64,000 nucleotides of DNA from Sphingomonas sp. AX6 (lineage in GTDB: Bacteria > Pseudomonadota > Alphaproteobacteria > Sphingomonadales > Sphingomonadaceae): contig NZ_LR733979.1 in NCBI RefSeq assembly GCF_902506605.1, forward strand, positions 1,841,455 to 1,905,454, in the 5' to 3' direction. Under the pieces are notes generated by a model. The model saw only the letters and a list, made by a program, of their open reading frames with translations. It was not told where the DNA came from and searched no databases. How positions within the stretch are numbered: position 1 is the first letter of the stretch; each line of letters starts with the position of its first letter. The position numbers and the translations under genes were made by a program. Positions 8,452 through 16,289 of the stretch are shown piece by piece.

Positions 8452-8652
8452 TCAAGCGATGATATCGGGCACCAACTCATCTTCGACGAGGGCGATTTCG
8501 TCGCGCAGTTTCAGCTTCCGGCGCTTAAGGCGGGCAAGCTGCAACTGGTCGGCCTGGATACCCTGGCCAAGTGCCTGAATCGCATCGTCAAGGTCGCGAT
8601 GTTCGAGGCGGAGGATTTCCAGCCGCGCACGCAATTCGCCGTCATCGCCCAT
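8452..8652 (-). CDS. YdcH/DUF465 family small coiled-coil protein
   Basis: A 66-residue predicted coiled-coil protein with the DUF465 pattern LEILRLEHRDLDDAIQAL followed by LARLKRRKLKLRDEIALVED. Function unknown for the family. The longest frame starts at a TTG (8724). I chose the ATG at 8652 because GAAGGTGA lies about 8 bases upstream and the resulting length matches the family. It sits just upstream of the DUF1465 gene on the same strand, separated from it by the GANTC cluster. Confidence 0.8.
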   Translation of the reverse strand: MGDDGELRARLEILRLEHRDLDDAIQALGQGIQADQLQLARLKRRKLKLRDEIALVEDELVPDIIA

Positions 8653-8793
8653 GTCGATCGTCACCTTCGCGTCCGCACCGCTCGTCGCCGCAATCTGCCC
8701 GATGATCGATTGCACCGAATCCAAATGGCGACAAGCGCGTTGATGTGTGATCTATTCATTTTCCCCCAAACTTCAGTCAGGAGGAATGCTTCC

Positions 8794-8949
8794 ATGTACA
8801 GCGCGCATCAGACCGCTCTGGAGACAAAGCACGCCAATCTCGATCAACGGATTTCGGACGAGCTGCATCGCCCGCTCCCGAACCAGACGGTTCTGGCCGA
8901 ACTGAAGAAACAAAAGCTTCGTGTGAAAGAGGAGCTGACCACGGCCTGA
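8794..8949 (+). CDS. YdcH/DUF465 family small protein
   Basis: A 51-residue protein, second DUF465 member in this locus and divergent from the first. It follows the family layout: an N-terminal ALETKHANLDQRISDELHR helix, a Pro-containing turn (RPLPNQ), then VLAELKKQKLRVKEEL. A strong ribosome binding site (CAGGAGGAAT) lies 6-8 bp before the ATG. Expressed small proteins of this type are common in alphaproteobacteria; function unknown. Confidence 0.85.
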   Translation: MYSAHQTALETKHANLDQRISDELHRPLPNQTVLAELKKQKLRVKEELTTA

Positions 8950-8976
8950 TGCCGTGCCCGTCCGACCCGGTGTCGC

Positions 8977-9351
8977 TTAGCGCCGGGTCTGGATGGGTTT
9001 GACAAACGACGGGGTTTTTGCGCCCCCACCCACCGGTTTACGCGCAGCCATCGGATCGACTTCGCGGTCGAACGCAACGCCCAGCCGCCCATCGGTCGCC
9101 CAGGCGATCCGCCCCTTCACCCAACCGATATTGCGCACATCGACTTGAATGCGGGCACCGATTTCGACGTCCTCGGCGAATTCCGCCATCAAGCCGCCCG
9201 ACGACAAGTTGCGCACGCGGACCTGATGGATTTCTGGATCACCGTCGAAGCGCAACTGCGCTGCCAGCAACAAACTGTCGCGCGACCCGTGACGCCCTGC
9301 GGCCGCGGCTTCGTCCTCTTCGGACACCGCGCTGTTTGGAAATTGCTCCAT
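8977..9351 (-). CDS. PilZ domain protein (predicted c-di-GMP receptor)
   Basis: A 124-residue single-domain PilZ protein. Both nucleotide-binding motifs are visible: RxxxR as RHGSR near residue 20, and the [D/N]xSxxG motif as NLSSGG near residue 48. The chain therefore has the residues needed to bind cyclic di-GMP. The C-terminal 25 residues are basic and probably disordered. No partner domain is attached, so the output is unknown; motility, surface-polysaccharide or CtrA-linked roles are possible. A GGDEF-EAL protein lies at 25152-26789. Confidence 0.88.
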   Translation of the reverse strand: MEQFPNSAVSEEDEAAAAGRHGSRDSLLLAAQLRFDGDPEIHQVRVRNLSSGGLMAEFAEDVEIGARIQVDVRNIGWVKGRIAWATDGRLGVAFDREVDPMAARKPVGGGAKTPSFVKPIQTRR

Positions 9352-9500
9352 GTGACGATATTACCCGAATTGCGATCCAAGTCGAATAAAAGCAGCATAG
9401 CCTGACGAAAGCGTTAAGCGGCCTTTGATGTCGGCGCCGCCATCGCAAGGCACGCGGCGCGGTAACCGTAAAACATCAGCGGCTTGGCGATCGAAAGCGA

Positions 9501-9968
9501 TCAGTCCTCGCGAGAAACTTTCTCGTTACGCTCGTGCTTTTCCTGCGCCTCGACGGTCATCGTCGCAATCGGGCGCGCTTCCAGCCGGGCCAAGCTGATC
9601 GGCTCGCCGGTCACTTCGCAATAGCCATATTCGCCCTCGTCGATTCGGCGCAGCGCCGCGTCGATCTTGGCGATCAGCTTGCGCTGACGATCGCGGGTGC
9701 GCAGTTCGATCGACCAGTCGGTTTCGCTCGATGCCCGATCGGTCAAGTCCGCCTCGCGCAGCGAATCGCTTTGCAGCTGGGACAACGTCCCCTTCGCCTC
9801 GCGGTGGATCGCTTCCTTCCACGCGTGCAGCTTGGCACCGAAATAGGCCTGCTGCCTGTCGTTCATAAAGGGTTCGTCCGCGCTGGGACGATAGTCGCCT
9901 AACGCGTCGTTCGCGGCGCCGGGCCGCAGATTTTCCGGTTCGTCCAGATGGTTCAAGACCGTCGCCAT
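9501..9968 (-). CDS. dksA: DksA/TraR family RNA polymerase-binding protein, one-cysteine type
   Basis: A 155-residue DksA homologue, which binds in the RNA polymerase secondary channel and with ppGpp tunes rRNA and amino-acid promoters. The chain has the coiled-coil region (residues about 35-115, including TDRASSETDWSIELRTRDR with the acidic tip) and the globular domain (RIDEGEYGYCEVTGEPISLA). Only one of the four zinc-ligand cysteines of E. coli DksA is present; the others read as Thr, Thr and Ala. The ATG at 9968, preceded by GTGGAGAGTAGG, is preferred over the longer frame from 10025. Confidence 0.92.
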   Translation of the reverse strand: MATVLNHLDEPENLRPGAANDALGDYRPSADEPFMNDRQQAYFGAKLHAWKEAIHREAKGTLSQLQSDSLREADLTDRASSETDWSIELRTRDRQRKLIAKIDAALRRIDEGEYGYCEVTGEPISLARLEARPIATMTVEAQEKHERNEKVSRED

Positions 9969-10374
9969 CCTACTCTCCACTCGACCCTTCCGCCGGTCTG
10001 ATGCCGGTCGGTGGTCGCCCCACAAGGGCGCCTATAGGGCCGCTTTACGCATCAAACAAGCGCACAGATGCACGCCTAAGCCCAAGTGACATGTGGGGAA
10101 TTTACGTGCGGTGAACCGATTCGCGGCAACGACGAACCGAAGTGAGGTCGAAATCGGCGGACGGTGGAGAATCGTTAACGCAAACCGTCCCACGATCGGA
10201 CGTTAACCATGAACCCGCGCATCGGAATCCCGAAATTCCAAATCGGGACGGCAGATATGTGGTTAAGCCGATTGCACTTAATCCTTTGTTTCGCACTTTA
10301 GATGACAGGAAGAAGCCGACGCTGCCACGGGGGCAGTCGAGGTTTCGGTCCCGCAAACTCGAAAGTGTGAGCCT
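9969..10374. other. intergenic region between dksA and the Ser-rich surface-protein gene
   Basis: About 400 bp without a convincing gene. It holds the divergent promoters of dksA (minus) and the Ser-rich gene (plus). I see GANTC sites at 10118-10122, 10169-10173 and 10225-10229, TTAA sequences at about 10175, 10203, 10263 and 10278, and an 8-base TTAACCAT at 10203-10210. The short frame at 10142-10396 has no family resemblance and is probably spurious. Confidence 0.6.
10203..10210 (+). promoter_or_regulatory. candidate CtrA half-site TTAACCAT
   Basis: TTAACCAT matches the 8-base CtrA half-site motif described for alphaproteobacteria. It lies 165 bp upstream of the Ser-rich gene and is flanked by GANTC sites on both sides. 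Further TTAA sequences nearby do not form a perfect TTAA-N7-TTAA pair, so this is a candidate only. Confidence 0.35.
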
Positions 10375-11316
10375 ATGTCGGTTCGAATGGCCCTAGCAAA
10401 ACTCGCAGCCTGCACCGCCGGTGGCGCGGTGATGGGTGGCGGCGCGGTATATGCCGTCGAGCAGAACAACCAGCGCCCCGGGATTGAGCGCAAGCTGGTG
10501 CAGAAGCAGCGCGCGGTGAAACGCACCGCAGGCGGCAAGGACAAACTGGCGACGAAGCAGATCGTGCGCCGAACCGTGACCGAAAAGGGCATGGTGTGCG
10601 AACCCAAGGTGGTGACCGTCACCACGCAGGGCGCACCCATCCCGCTTCCCCCGGCCTATGGCGGTGGCGAAATGCCGATCATCTCGTCCAGCGGGGGCTC
10701 GGGCGGTATATTGGTCGGCGGGTCGGGCGGCTTCGGCGGCGGCGGATTCTTCGCCGGCGGCTTCTTCGGCGGATCGGGCGGCGGGTCGAGCGGGATCGTG
10801 ATCTCGTCCACCTCATCGGGCGGATCGACTTCGACGTCGAGCGGGGGCTCGGGCGGGTCGTCGACATCGACCTCGTCGGGCGGCAGCTCGGGTGACGTGT
10901 CGTCCTCGACCTCGACCGGCGGCAGCTCGACTTCGACCGGCGGTAGTTCGACCTCGACCTCCACCGGGGGGTCGTCGACCAGTTCGTCGGGGGACGTGTC
11001 GTCGTCCTCGTCGGGCGATGTGTCTTCGTCCACGTCGACCTCGTCCTCGGGCGACGTATCCTCTTCGACCTCGACCAGCTCGTCGGGGGACGTGTCTTCG
11101 TCAACCTCGACATCCAGTTCGACCAGCACGTCTTCCTCGACGTCGAGCGGCTGGTCCACCTCGTCGGGCTGGAAGCCACCTTCGAGCTCGGGCAGCTCGG
11201 GATCGAGCGGCACGCCGCCGACGCCGGTCCCCGCCCCGCCGATGCTGCTGCTGTTCGGCGCGGCCGCGGGCGCGCTGGTGGTGCGCAAGCGGTTCATGAA
11301 GAAAAAGACGGACTGA
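10375..11316 (+). CDS. Ser/Thr/Gly-repeat surface protein with PEP-CTERM-like sorting tail
   Basis: A 313-residue protein I cannot place in a named family. Layout: an N-terminal hydrophobic segment (about residues 5-28), a basic Lys/Arg-rich stretch (38-75), a Gly-rich segment (95-145), then a long Ser/Thr/Gly repeat with five GDVSSS units between about residues 173 and 245. A C-terminal tail of PVPAP, a hydrophobic helix (LLLFGAAAGALVV) and a basic end (RKRFMKKK) follows. The tail resembles PEP-CTERM/VPLPA-type exosortase signals. The repeat looks suited to a glycosylated, exported protein. An intrinsic terminator follows. ATG at 10375, alternative ATG at 10387. Confidence 0.75.
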   Translation: MSVRMALAKLAACTAGGAVMGGGAVYAVEQNNQRPGIERKLVQKQRAVKRTAGGKDKLATKQIVRRTVTEKGMVCEPKVVTVTTQGAPIPLPPAYGGGEMPIISSSGGSGGILVGGSGGFGGGGFFAGGFFGGSGGGSSGIVISSTSSGGSTSTSSGGSGGSSTSTSSGGSSGDVSSSTSTGGSSTSTGGSSTSTSTGGSSTSSSGDVSSSSSGDVSSSTSTSSSGDVSSSTSTSSSGDVSSSTSTSSSTSTSSSTSSGWSTSSGWKPPSSSGSSGSSGTPPTPVPAPPMLLLFGAAAGALVVRKRFMKKKTD

Positions 11317-11352
11317 ACCCAGCCCGTCTCCTTCGGTTTCGAAATCGTCTAG

Positions 11353-11390
11353 CGGCCCGCCGGTTATTCCCTTCCGGCGGGCCGTTTCTT
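11353..11390 (+). terminator. intrinsic terminator after the Ser-rich gene
   Basis: An 11-bp perfect GC stem (CGGCCCGCCGG with CCGGCGGGCCG), a 10-base loop and a following TTTCTT. It ends the plus-strand Ser-rich gene and lies at the 3' end of the convergent host-attachment gene. Confidence 0.85.
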
Positions 11391-11391
11391 G

Positions 11392-11832
11392 TCAGGCCGC
11401 CTGAAGCGCGCTTTCGATATCCTCGACCGAATGACCGGTCAGCGTCTTGTCGATCTCACCGATCAGGCGGCTTTCGACTTCCTTGTGATAATGTTTGCGC
11501 AGCTCGCCCAGCGTCTTGGGCGGGGCGACGATGATCAGCTTTTCGAAATCGTTGTTCAGCGCGCGTTTCTTGAGCAAATCCGCAGTCTCCGCCGCGAAGC
11601 GATCCTCTTCCAACTGGTGGAAATCGGTTTCCTCGTACGCGCTCCGCCCTGCGCCGACGCTGGAAAAGCTGCGTCCCGGCGCGTCGGTCCGCTGATCGAT
11701 ATTGTCGGGATTGTCCTGCACCCGCTTGCGCTCGACCACCAGATTGGGGTTCTGCGCGTCGCCGTCGTTGCGGAAAAACAGCATCTTGCGGCCATCGGCG
11801 ACGACGACGAAGGCATCGTTGGGGATCAGCAT
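11392..11832 (-). CDS. host attachment family protein (PF10116-type)
   Basis: A 146-residue protein of the 'protein required for attachment to host cells' family, related to the baeRF/eRF1-like group. It starts with the typical FVVVADGRKMLFFRNDG strand and carries FEKLIIVAPPKTLGELRKHY near residue 100 and LTGHSVEDIE near the end. The family name derives from Agrobacterium; the molecular function is not clear. ATG at 11832 with an upstream GAGAGGA; longer in-frame versions lack family similarity. It is divergent from serS. Confidence 0.85.
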   Translation of the reverse strand: MLIPNDAFVVVADGRKMLFFRNDGDAQNPNLVVERKRVQDNPDNIDQRTDAPGRSFSSVGAGRSAYEETDFHQLEEDRFAAETADLLKKRALNNDFEKLIIVAPPKTLGELRKHYHKEVESRLIGEIDKTLTGHSVEDIESALQAA

Positions 11833-11936
11833 GGGGATTGGTTCCTCTCTTTGGTTGGGGTTGCGGGCTGAACGCGGGGGGCATCGCCAAGGTTGCGCCT
11901 TGCGCCGCGAAACCGCGCTGGGCATAGCCTGACGAC

Positions 11937-13217
11937 ATGCACGACATCCGCCTGATCCGGGAAAACCCGACCGCCTTCGACGCCGCCCTTGCCCGCCGTG
12001 GAAGCCCGGCTTGCGCATCGGAACTGGTCGCGCTCGACGAACGTCGCCGCGCGGTCGCGACCGAGGCACAGACCGCACAGGCACGCCGAAACGAGGCGTC
12101 GAAAGCGATCGGCGCGGCCAAGGCGTCGAAGGACGAGGCGACCGCGACCGCGCTGATGGCCGAAGTCGGGGCGCTCAAGGAAAGGCTGCCCGCGCTGGAG
12201 GCGGAGGAACGCAGCCTGACCGAGCAGCTCGACACGCTTCTCGCGGGCATCCCCAACCTGCCCGCCGACGACGTGCCCGAAGGCACCGACGAAAGCGGCA
12301 ATGTCGAGGAGAAGCGGTGGGGCACACCGCGCGCCTTCGATTTCGAGGCGAGGGAGCATGCCGATTTCGGCCCCGCGATCGGCATGGATTTCGCCGCCGC
12401 CGCCGCGATTTCCGGCGCGCGCTTTACCGCGCTTAAAGGCTCGATGGCGCGCCTCCACCGCGCGCTCGGCCAATATATGATCGACCGGCAAACCAGCATC
12501 GGCGGCTATACCGAAGTTATGCCGCCGCTGCTGGTCCGCGACGAGGCGATATTCGGCACCGGACAATTGCCCAAATTCGCGGAAGACCTGTTTCAGACCA
12601 CCGATGGGCGCTGGCTCATCCCGACCGCCGAGGTCAGCCTCACCAATCTGGTGCGCGATCAAATCCTCGACCCGAGCGACCTCCCTATTCGCTTCACCGC
12701 GCTGACCCCGTGCTTCCGCTCCGAAGCCGGATCGGCGGGCCGCGACACGCGCGGCTTCATCCGCCAGCACCAGTTCGAAAAGGTCGAGCTGGTCGCGATC
12801 GTCGCGCCCGAGGACTCCGAAGCCGAGCATATCAAGATGCTCGAGGATGCCGAGGCGATTTTGGAAGCGCTAGAGATTCCCTATCGCCGGATGTTGCTCT
12901 GCACGGGCGACATGGGCTTTGGCGCGCGCAAGACCTGGGATCTGGAAGTCTGGCTGCCCGGCCAGAACGCCTATCGTGAAATCTCCAGCATTTCGAACAC
13001 CGGCGACTTCCAGGCGCGCCGCATGAACGCGCGCTATCGGCCCGAGGGGGAGAAGGGCACGCGGTTCGTGCATACGCTGAACGGATCGGGCCTCGCGGTC
13101 GGGCGGACGTTGGTGGCCGTGCTGGAGAATTACCAGCAGGCCGACGGTTCGGTCACCGTGCCTGAGGTGCTGAAGCCGTATATGGCTGGGATCAAACGGC
13201 TGGAGGTGGTGTCGTGA
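11937..13217 (+). CDS. serS: serine--tRNA ligase
   Basis: A 426-residue class II aminoacyl-tRNA synthetase that charges tRNA-Ser. The N-terminal coiled-coil arm (residues about 30-100) is rich in Ala, Lys and Glu as expected. Class II motif 2 is visible as [21 protein letters not shown], and motif 3 near the C-terminus as [20 protein letters not shown]. Length is normal. The stop is followed directly by a paired palindromic repeat and then surE. Confidence 0.97.
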   Translation: MHDIRLIRENPTAFDAALARRGSPACASELVALDERRRAVATEAQTAQARRNEASKAIGAAKASKDEATATALMAEVGALKERLPALEAEERSLTEQLDTLLAGIPNLPADDVPEGTDESGNVEEKRWGTPRAFDFEAREHADFGPAIGMDFAAAAAISGARFTALKGSMARLHRALGQYMIDRQTSIGGYTEVMPPLLVRDEAIFGTGQLPKFAEDLFQTTDGRWLIPTAEVSLTNLVRDQILDPSDLPIRFTALTPCFRSEAGSAGRDTRGFIRQHQFEKVELVAIVAPEDSEAEHIKMLEDAEAILEALEIPYRRMLLCTGDMGFGARKTWDLEVWLPGQNAYREISSISNTGDFQARRMNARYRPEGEKGTRFVHTLNGSGLAVGRTLVAVLENYQQADGSVTVPEVLKPYMAGIKRLEVVS

Positions 13218-13341
13218 TCCTCCCCGGCACGGGGAGGTGGCAGTGCCAAGCACTGACGGAGGGGGCAGGCCACGAAGCGCAGCATTGCGAGGCACCCCCC
13301 CTCCACCGCTTCGCGGTCCCCCTCCCCGTGCCGGGGAGGAT
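13218..13341. repeat. dispersed paired palindromic repeat (family D)
   Basis: Two near-identical self-complementary arms: CCTCCCCGGCACGGGGAGG at 13219-13237 and CCTCCCCGTGCCGGGGAGG at 13321-13339. The spacer of about 80 bp has its own inverted GGAGGGGG/CCCCCTCC. The right arm ends 9 bp before the surE ATG, and its GGGGAGGA serves as the surE ribosome binding site. Relatives: 18863-18992, 22677-22777, and a partial copy at 46916-46933. Confidence 0.9.
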
Positions 13342-13348
13342 TTGAGAA

Positions 13349-14113
13349 ATGCGCATCCTCGTCACCAACGACGATGGCTATCACGCGCCGGGGCTCAAAA
13401 TCCTGGAGGCGATCGCCGCGCGATTCTCCGACGACGTCTGGGTGGTCGCGCCGACTGAAGAGCAATCGGGCGCGGGCCATTCGCTGACCCTGACGCGCCC
13501 CTTGCGAATCCGCCGCCACGGCGAAAAACGGTTCGCCGTTTCCGGCACGCCGACCGACGCCGTGATGATGGCGTTGGCCAAGATCATGAAGGTTTGCCCG
13601 CCCGACCTGATCCTGTCGGGCGTCAATCGCGGGGCCAATCTGGCCGAGGACGTGACCTATTCGGGCACCGTATCCGCGGCGATGGAAGGCGCGCTGGCCA
13701 GCGTCCGTTCGATTGCGTTCAGTCAGGTCTATGCCCGGCAGGGCATGGGCGACGCCGTCCCGTTCGAGGCGGCGAGCGCCTGGGGAGAACGCGTGCTGCG
13801 TCCGTTGATCGACCTCGAATGGACGCCACGCACCCTCATCAACATCAACTTTCCAGCGCTGCCAGCCGACGAGGTAAAGGGTGTGCGCGTCGTGACGCAG
13901 GGGCTGCGCGATTATGGCCGGCTTCAGATCGTCGCCAATCGCGATCCGCGCGGTTACGAGTATTTCTGGTTCGGCCTTGGCCCCACGGTAGAGACACCGG
14001 CGCATTCGACCGACTTGGAAGCGATCCGGGACGGCTATATTTCGGTCACCCCGCTGCATCTGGACCTGACGCACCGCGAATCCCTCGATATGCTGAGTGC
14101 AGCTTATCGTTAA
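13349..14113 (+). CDS. surE: 5'/3'-nucleotidase SurE
   Basis: A 254-residue metal-dependent survival-protein phosphatase acting on nucleoside monophosphates. The N-terminal motif ILVTNDDGYHAPGL carries the conserved Asp-Asp metal ligands. SGVNRGANLAEDVTYSGTV near residue 90 is the family signature. Length is typical. The only good Shine-Dalgarno is contributed by the upstream palindromic repeat. The next gene is an NlpD-like lipoprotein, as in the widespread surE-nlpD arrangement. Confidence 0.96.
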   Translation: MRILVTNDDGYHAPGLKILEAIAARFSDDVWVVAPTEEQSGAGHSLTLTRPLRIRRHGEKRFAVSGTPTDAVMMALAKIMKVCPPDLILSGVNRGANLAEDVTYSGTVSAAMEGALASVRSIAFSQVYARQGMGDAVPFEAASAWGERVLRPLIDLEWTPRTLININFPALPADEVKGVRVVTQGLRDYGRLQIVANRDPRGYEYFWFGLGPTVETPAHSTDLEAIRDGYISVTPLHLDLTHRESLDMLSAAYR

Positions 14114-14126
14114 GGGGGACGAGCGG

Positions 14127-15215
14127 ATGGGGGCACGGGCGCGCTACGCAGCGAGGATCGGACTCGTGGGATTGGGGGGCGCAAGCCTTGCCGCCTGTAT
14201 TCCGCAAGGTGCCGGGCCACGCGCGGTCGAGCCGCGTTACGCCGCGCCAGCTGCGCAGCCGGGCGGACCGGATCAGGTTCGCGAAGTCGCCGCCCCGCCC
14301 CCCGCCTGGGAAGCGCGCCGCGTCAGCGCAGCGGCGCGCACGATCGCAAGCACCCGTTACACCGTCCAGCCGGGTGATACGCTCGCGCGCATCGCCGAGC
14401 GCAATGGTGCCAGCGCTCGGGCGATTGCGCGGGCCAATGCCATGGTATCGCCCTTCATGGTGCATCCCGGTCAGCAATTGACCATTCCCGGCGGACGCTA
14501 TCATCTGGTGCGTGGTGGAGAGACCGGCATCGCCATCGCCCGCGCCTACGGCGTGCCGTGGCAACAGGTGTTGGCCGCCAATGCGCTCACCGATCCCTAT
14601 ATTCTTCGCACCGGCCAGCGCATCCTGATCCCCGGCGACCCCGCGCCGGTGACCTACGCATCGGGCGGCCCCAGCAACGCTGCGACCCGCGCCGCGCGTT
14701 TCAGCTTGAATATCGAAGATATCGTCACTGGCGGCGAACCCGCCGTCGCCGCGAACGCGCAGCCCGCCCGCACGCAGCCGACGCCGACCCGTCCGCTCGC
14801 GTCGACCGCTGCGGTTGCCGCCCCGCCCCCGGTTCGCGGTGGGTTCCAGTGGCCCGCGACCGGCAATCTGCTCGCGCGCTTCGGCAAGGGGCAAAGCGGC
14901 GAGCGCAATGACGGGATCAAGATCGCGCTGCCCATGGGCACCCCGGTCCTCGCCGCAAATGACGGCGTCGTCATCTATGCGGGCAGCGAAGTTCCTGCGC
15001 TTGGCGGGCTCGTCATGTTGCGCCACTCGAACGGCCTCATCACCGTGTATGGCCATGCCAGCGAATTGCTGGTCCAGCGCGGCCAAACGGTGAAGCGCGG
15101 TCAGGCGGTGGCCTTTTCGGGCGATAGCGGTTTCGCCCCGCGTCCCCAGCTTCATTTCGAAATGCGCCAGGGCCGTGACCCGATCGACCCGCTCACGCGT
15201 TTACCCCAGATCTGA
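14127..15215 (+). CDS. NlpD-like lipoprotein: two LysM domains plus degenerate LytM (M23) domain
   Basis: A 362-residue predicted lipoprotein that probably activates an amidase at the septum. The N-terminus has a signal peptide ending in a lipobox (SLAAC, Cys near residue 24). Two LysM modules follow (YTVQPGDTLARIAERNG near 75; YHLVRGGETGIAIARAYG near 120), then a linker and a C-terminal LytM domain from about 245. Zinc ligands are mostly missing: NDGIKIA replaces the HxGxD motif and PQLHFE lacks the first His of HxH, as in catalytically inactive NlpD. The ATG at 14127 follows AAGGGGGACGAG; an upstream GTG at 14097 is less likely. Confidence 0.9.
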   Translation: MGARARYAARIGLVGLGGASLAACIPQGAGPRAVEPRYAAPAAQPGGPDQVREVAAPPPAWEARRVSAAARTIASTRYTVQPGDTLARIAERNGASARAIARANAMVSPFMVHPGQQLTIPGGRYHLVRGGETGIAIARAYGVPWQQVLAANALTDPYILRTGQRILIPGDPAPVTYASGGPSNAATRAARFSLNIEDIVTGGEPAVAANAQPARTQPTPTRPLASTAAVAAPPPVRGGFQWPATGNLLARFGKGQSGERNDGIKIALPMGTPVLAANDGVVIYAGSEVPALGGLVMLRHSNGLITVYGHASELLVQRGQTVKRGQAVAFSGDSGFAPRPQLHFEMRQGRDPIDPLTRLPQI

Positions 15216-16252
15216 TGGCCCGCCGACCCGTTCTCACCCATGCGACGATCAGCCGCAAATCCGGAATCCCGCCCTGGGTTTCGATCAGTTGGCGCGTGGG
15301 TGCGGTGCTGGGCCTCTATGCCTTTGCCGTCGCCTTTCACTGGTTCGATCGCGAAGGGCTGCGTGACAATCTCGACGATCAGATCAGCTTTCTCGACGTC
15401 ATCTATTTCACGATGATTTCGATCACGACGACGGGTTATGGCGACATCGTGCCGGTATCGACGGGCGCGCGTATGTTCGACGCGCTGGTGGTAACCCCGA
15501 TCCGTATCTTCGTGATCCTGCTGTTCATCGGTACCACCTATCAATTCATCCTCAAACGCAGTTGGGACAAGTGGCGCATGGCGCAGATCCAGAAAACGCT
15601 GACCGATCACATCGTCGTGGCGGGATTCGGTAAAACAGGGTCGGATGCGGTCAACGAACTGATCGCACGCGGCACCGATCCGGCCTGTATCGTCGTCGTT
15701 GATGGTGGTGCAGAGGCATTGAAACGTGCCGAGGATTTGGGCTGCAATATCCTGGTCGGCGATGCCACCCGCGACCAGACGTTGAAGGATGTGCGCGTCG
15801 AACGTGCGCGGACGATCATCGTCGCGACCGGGCGCGACGACACGTCAATCCTGGTGACGCTGACCGCCCGCCACCTGGCCGCCGACGTGCCGATTTCGAT
15901 CATCATCAAGGCCGACGACAACGAATTTCCGGCGCGCGCGGCAGGGGCCAATACCGTCATCAATCCGGTCAGTTTCGCCGGCCTGTTGCTCGCCGGATCG
16001 GTAGAGGGCGCGCATGTCGCCGATTACATGCTCGATCTGGCCTCGGTCGATGGCCGCGTCCATCTCGCCGAACGAAAAATCACGATCGCAGAGGTGAACC
16101 AGCCACTGTCCGAAGTGACAACGGGACTGGGCGTCCGCCTTTACCGCGATGGCAAACCCTACGGCTTTTTCGAGCCCGAAGCGCTGTCGCTCCACGAAGG
16201 CGACGTGATCGTCGAGATCGTACCCGGCAACGGCAAGGATGCGCACCGCTAG
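15215..16252 (+). CDS. potassium channel with RCK (TrkA-N) domains
   Basis: A 345-residue ion channel of the two-transmembrane-helix plus RCK type (MthK-like). The pore helix carries a potassium selectivity filter TTTGYGD near residue 70, between hydrophobic helices at about 25-45 and 90-110. A Rossmann RCK/TrkA-N domain starts with [14 protein letters not shown] near residue 132, and a TrkA-C-like domain ends the chain. The ATG shares its A with the TGA of the preceding lipoprotein gene (TGATG), so the two are probably translationally coupled. The activating ligand cannot be told. Confidence 0.92.
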   Translation: MARRPVLTHATISRKSGIPPWVSISWRVGAVLGLYAFAVAFHWFDREGLRDNLDDQISFLDVIYFTMISITTTGYGDIVPVSTGARMFDALVVTPIRIFVILLFIGTTYQFILKRSWDKWRMAQIQKTLTDHIVVAGFGKTGSDAVNELIARGTDPACIVVVDGGAEALKRAEDLGCNILVGDATRDQTLKDVRVERARTIIVATGRDDTSILVTLTARHLAADVPISIIIKADDNEFPARAAGANTVINPVSFAGLLLAGSVEGAHVADYMLDLASVDGRVHLAERKITIAEVNQPLSEVTTGLGVRLYRDGKPYGFFEPEALSLHEGDVIVEIVPGNGKDAHR

Positions 16253-16289
16253 CTTTTCCCGCGAAAATCGCTATGTGCGCGCATCAATC

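Noticed and set aside
10142..10396. 84-codon frame in the dksA to Ser-rich gene interval
   Set aside because: Overlaps the start of the Ser-rich gene, covers candidate regulatory sites and shows no family similarity.
10656..11297. Long minus-strand frame opposite the Ser-rich gene, giving an acidic Pro/Glu/Asp/Val-rich protein
   Set aside because: It is the mirror of the Ser/Thr/Gly codon repeats (TCG, ACC and GGC read backwards contain no stops). No ribosome binding site or family resemblance, and a terminator and start signals fit the plus-strand gene.
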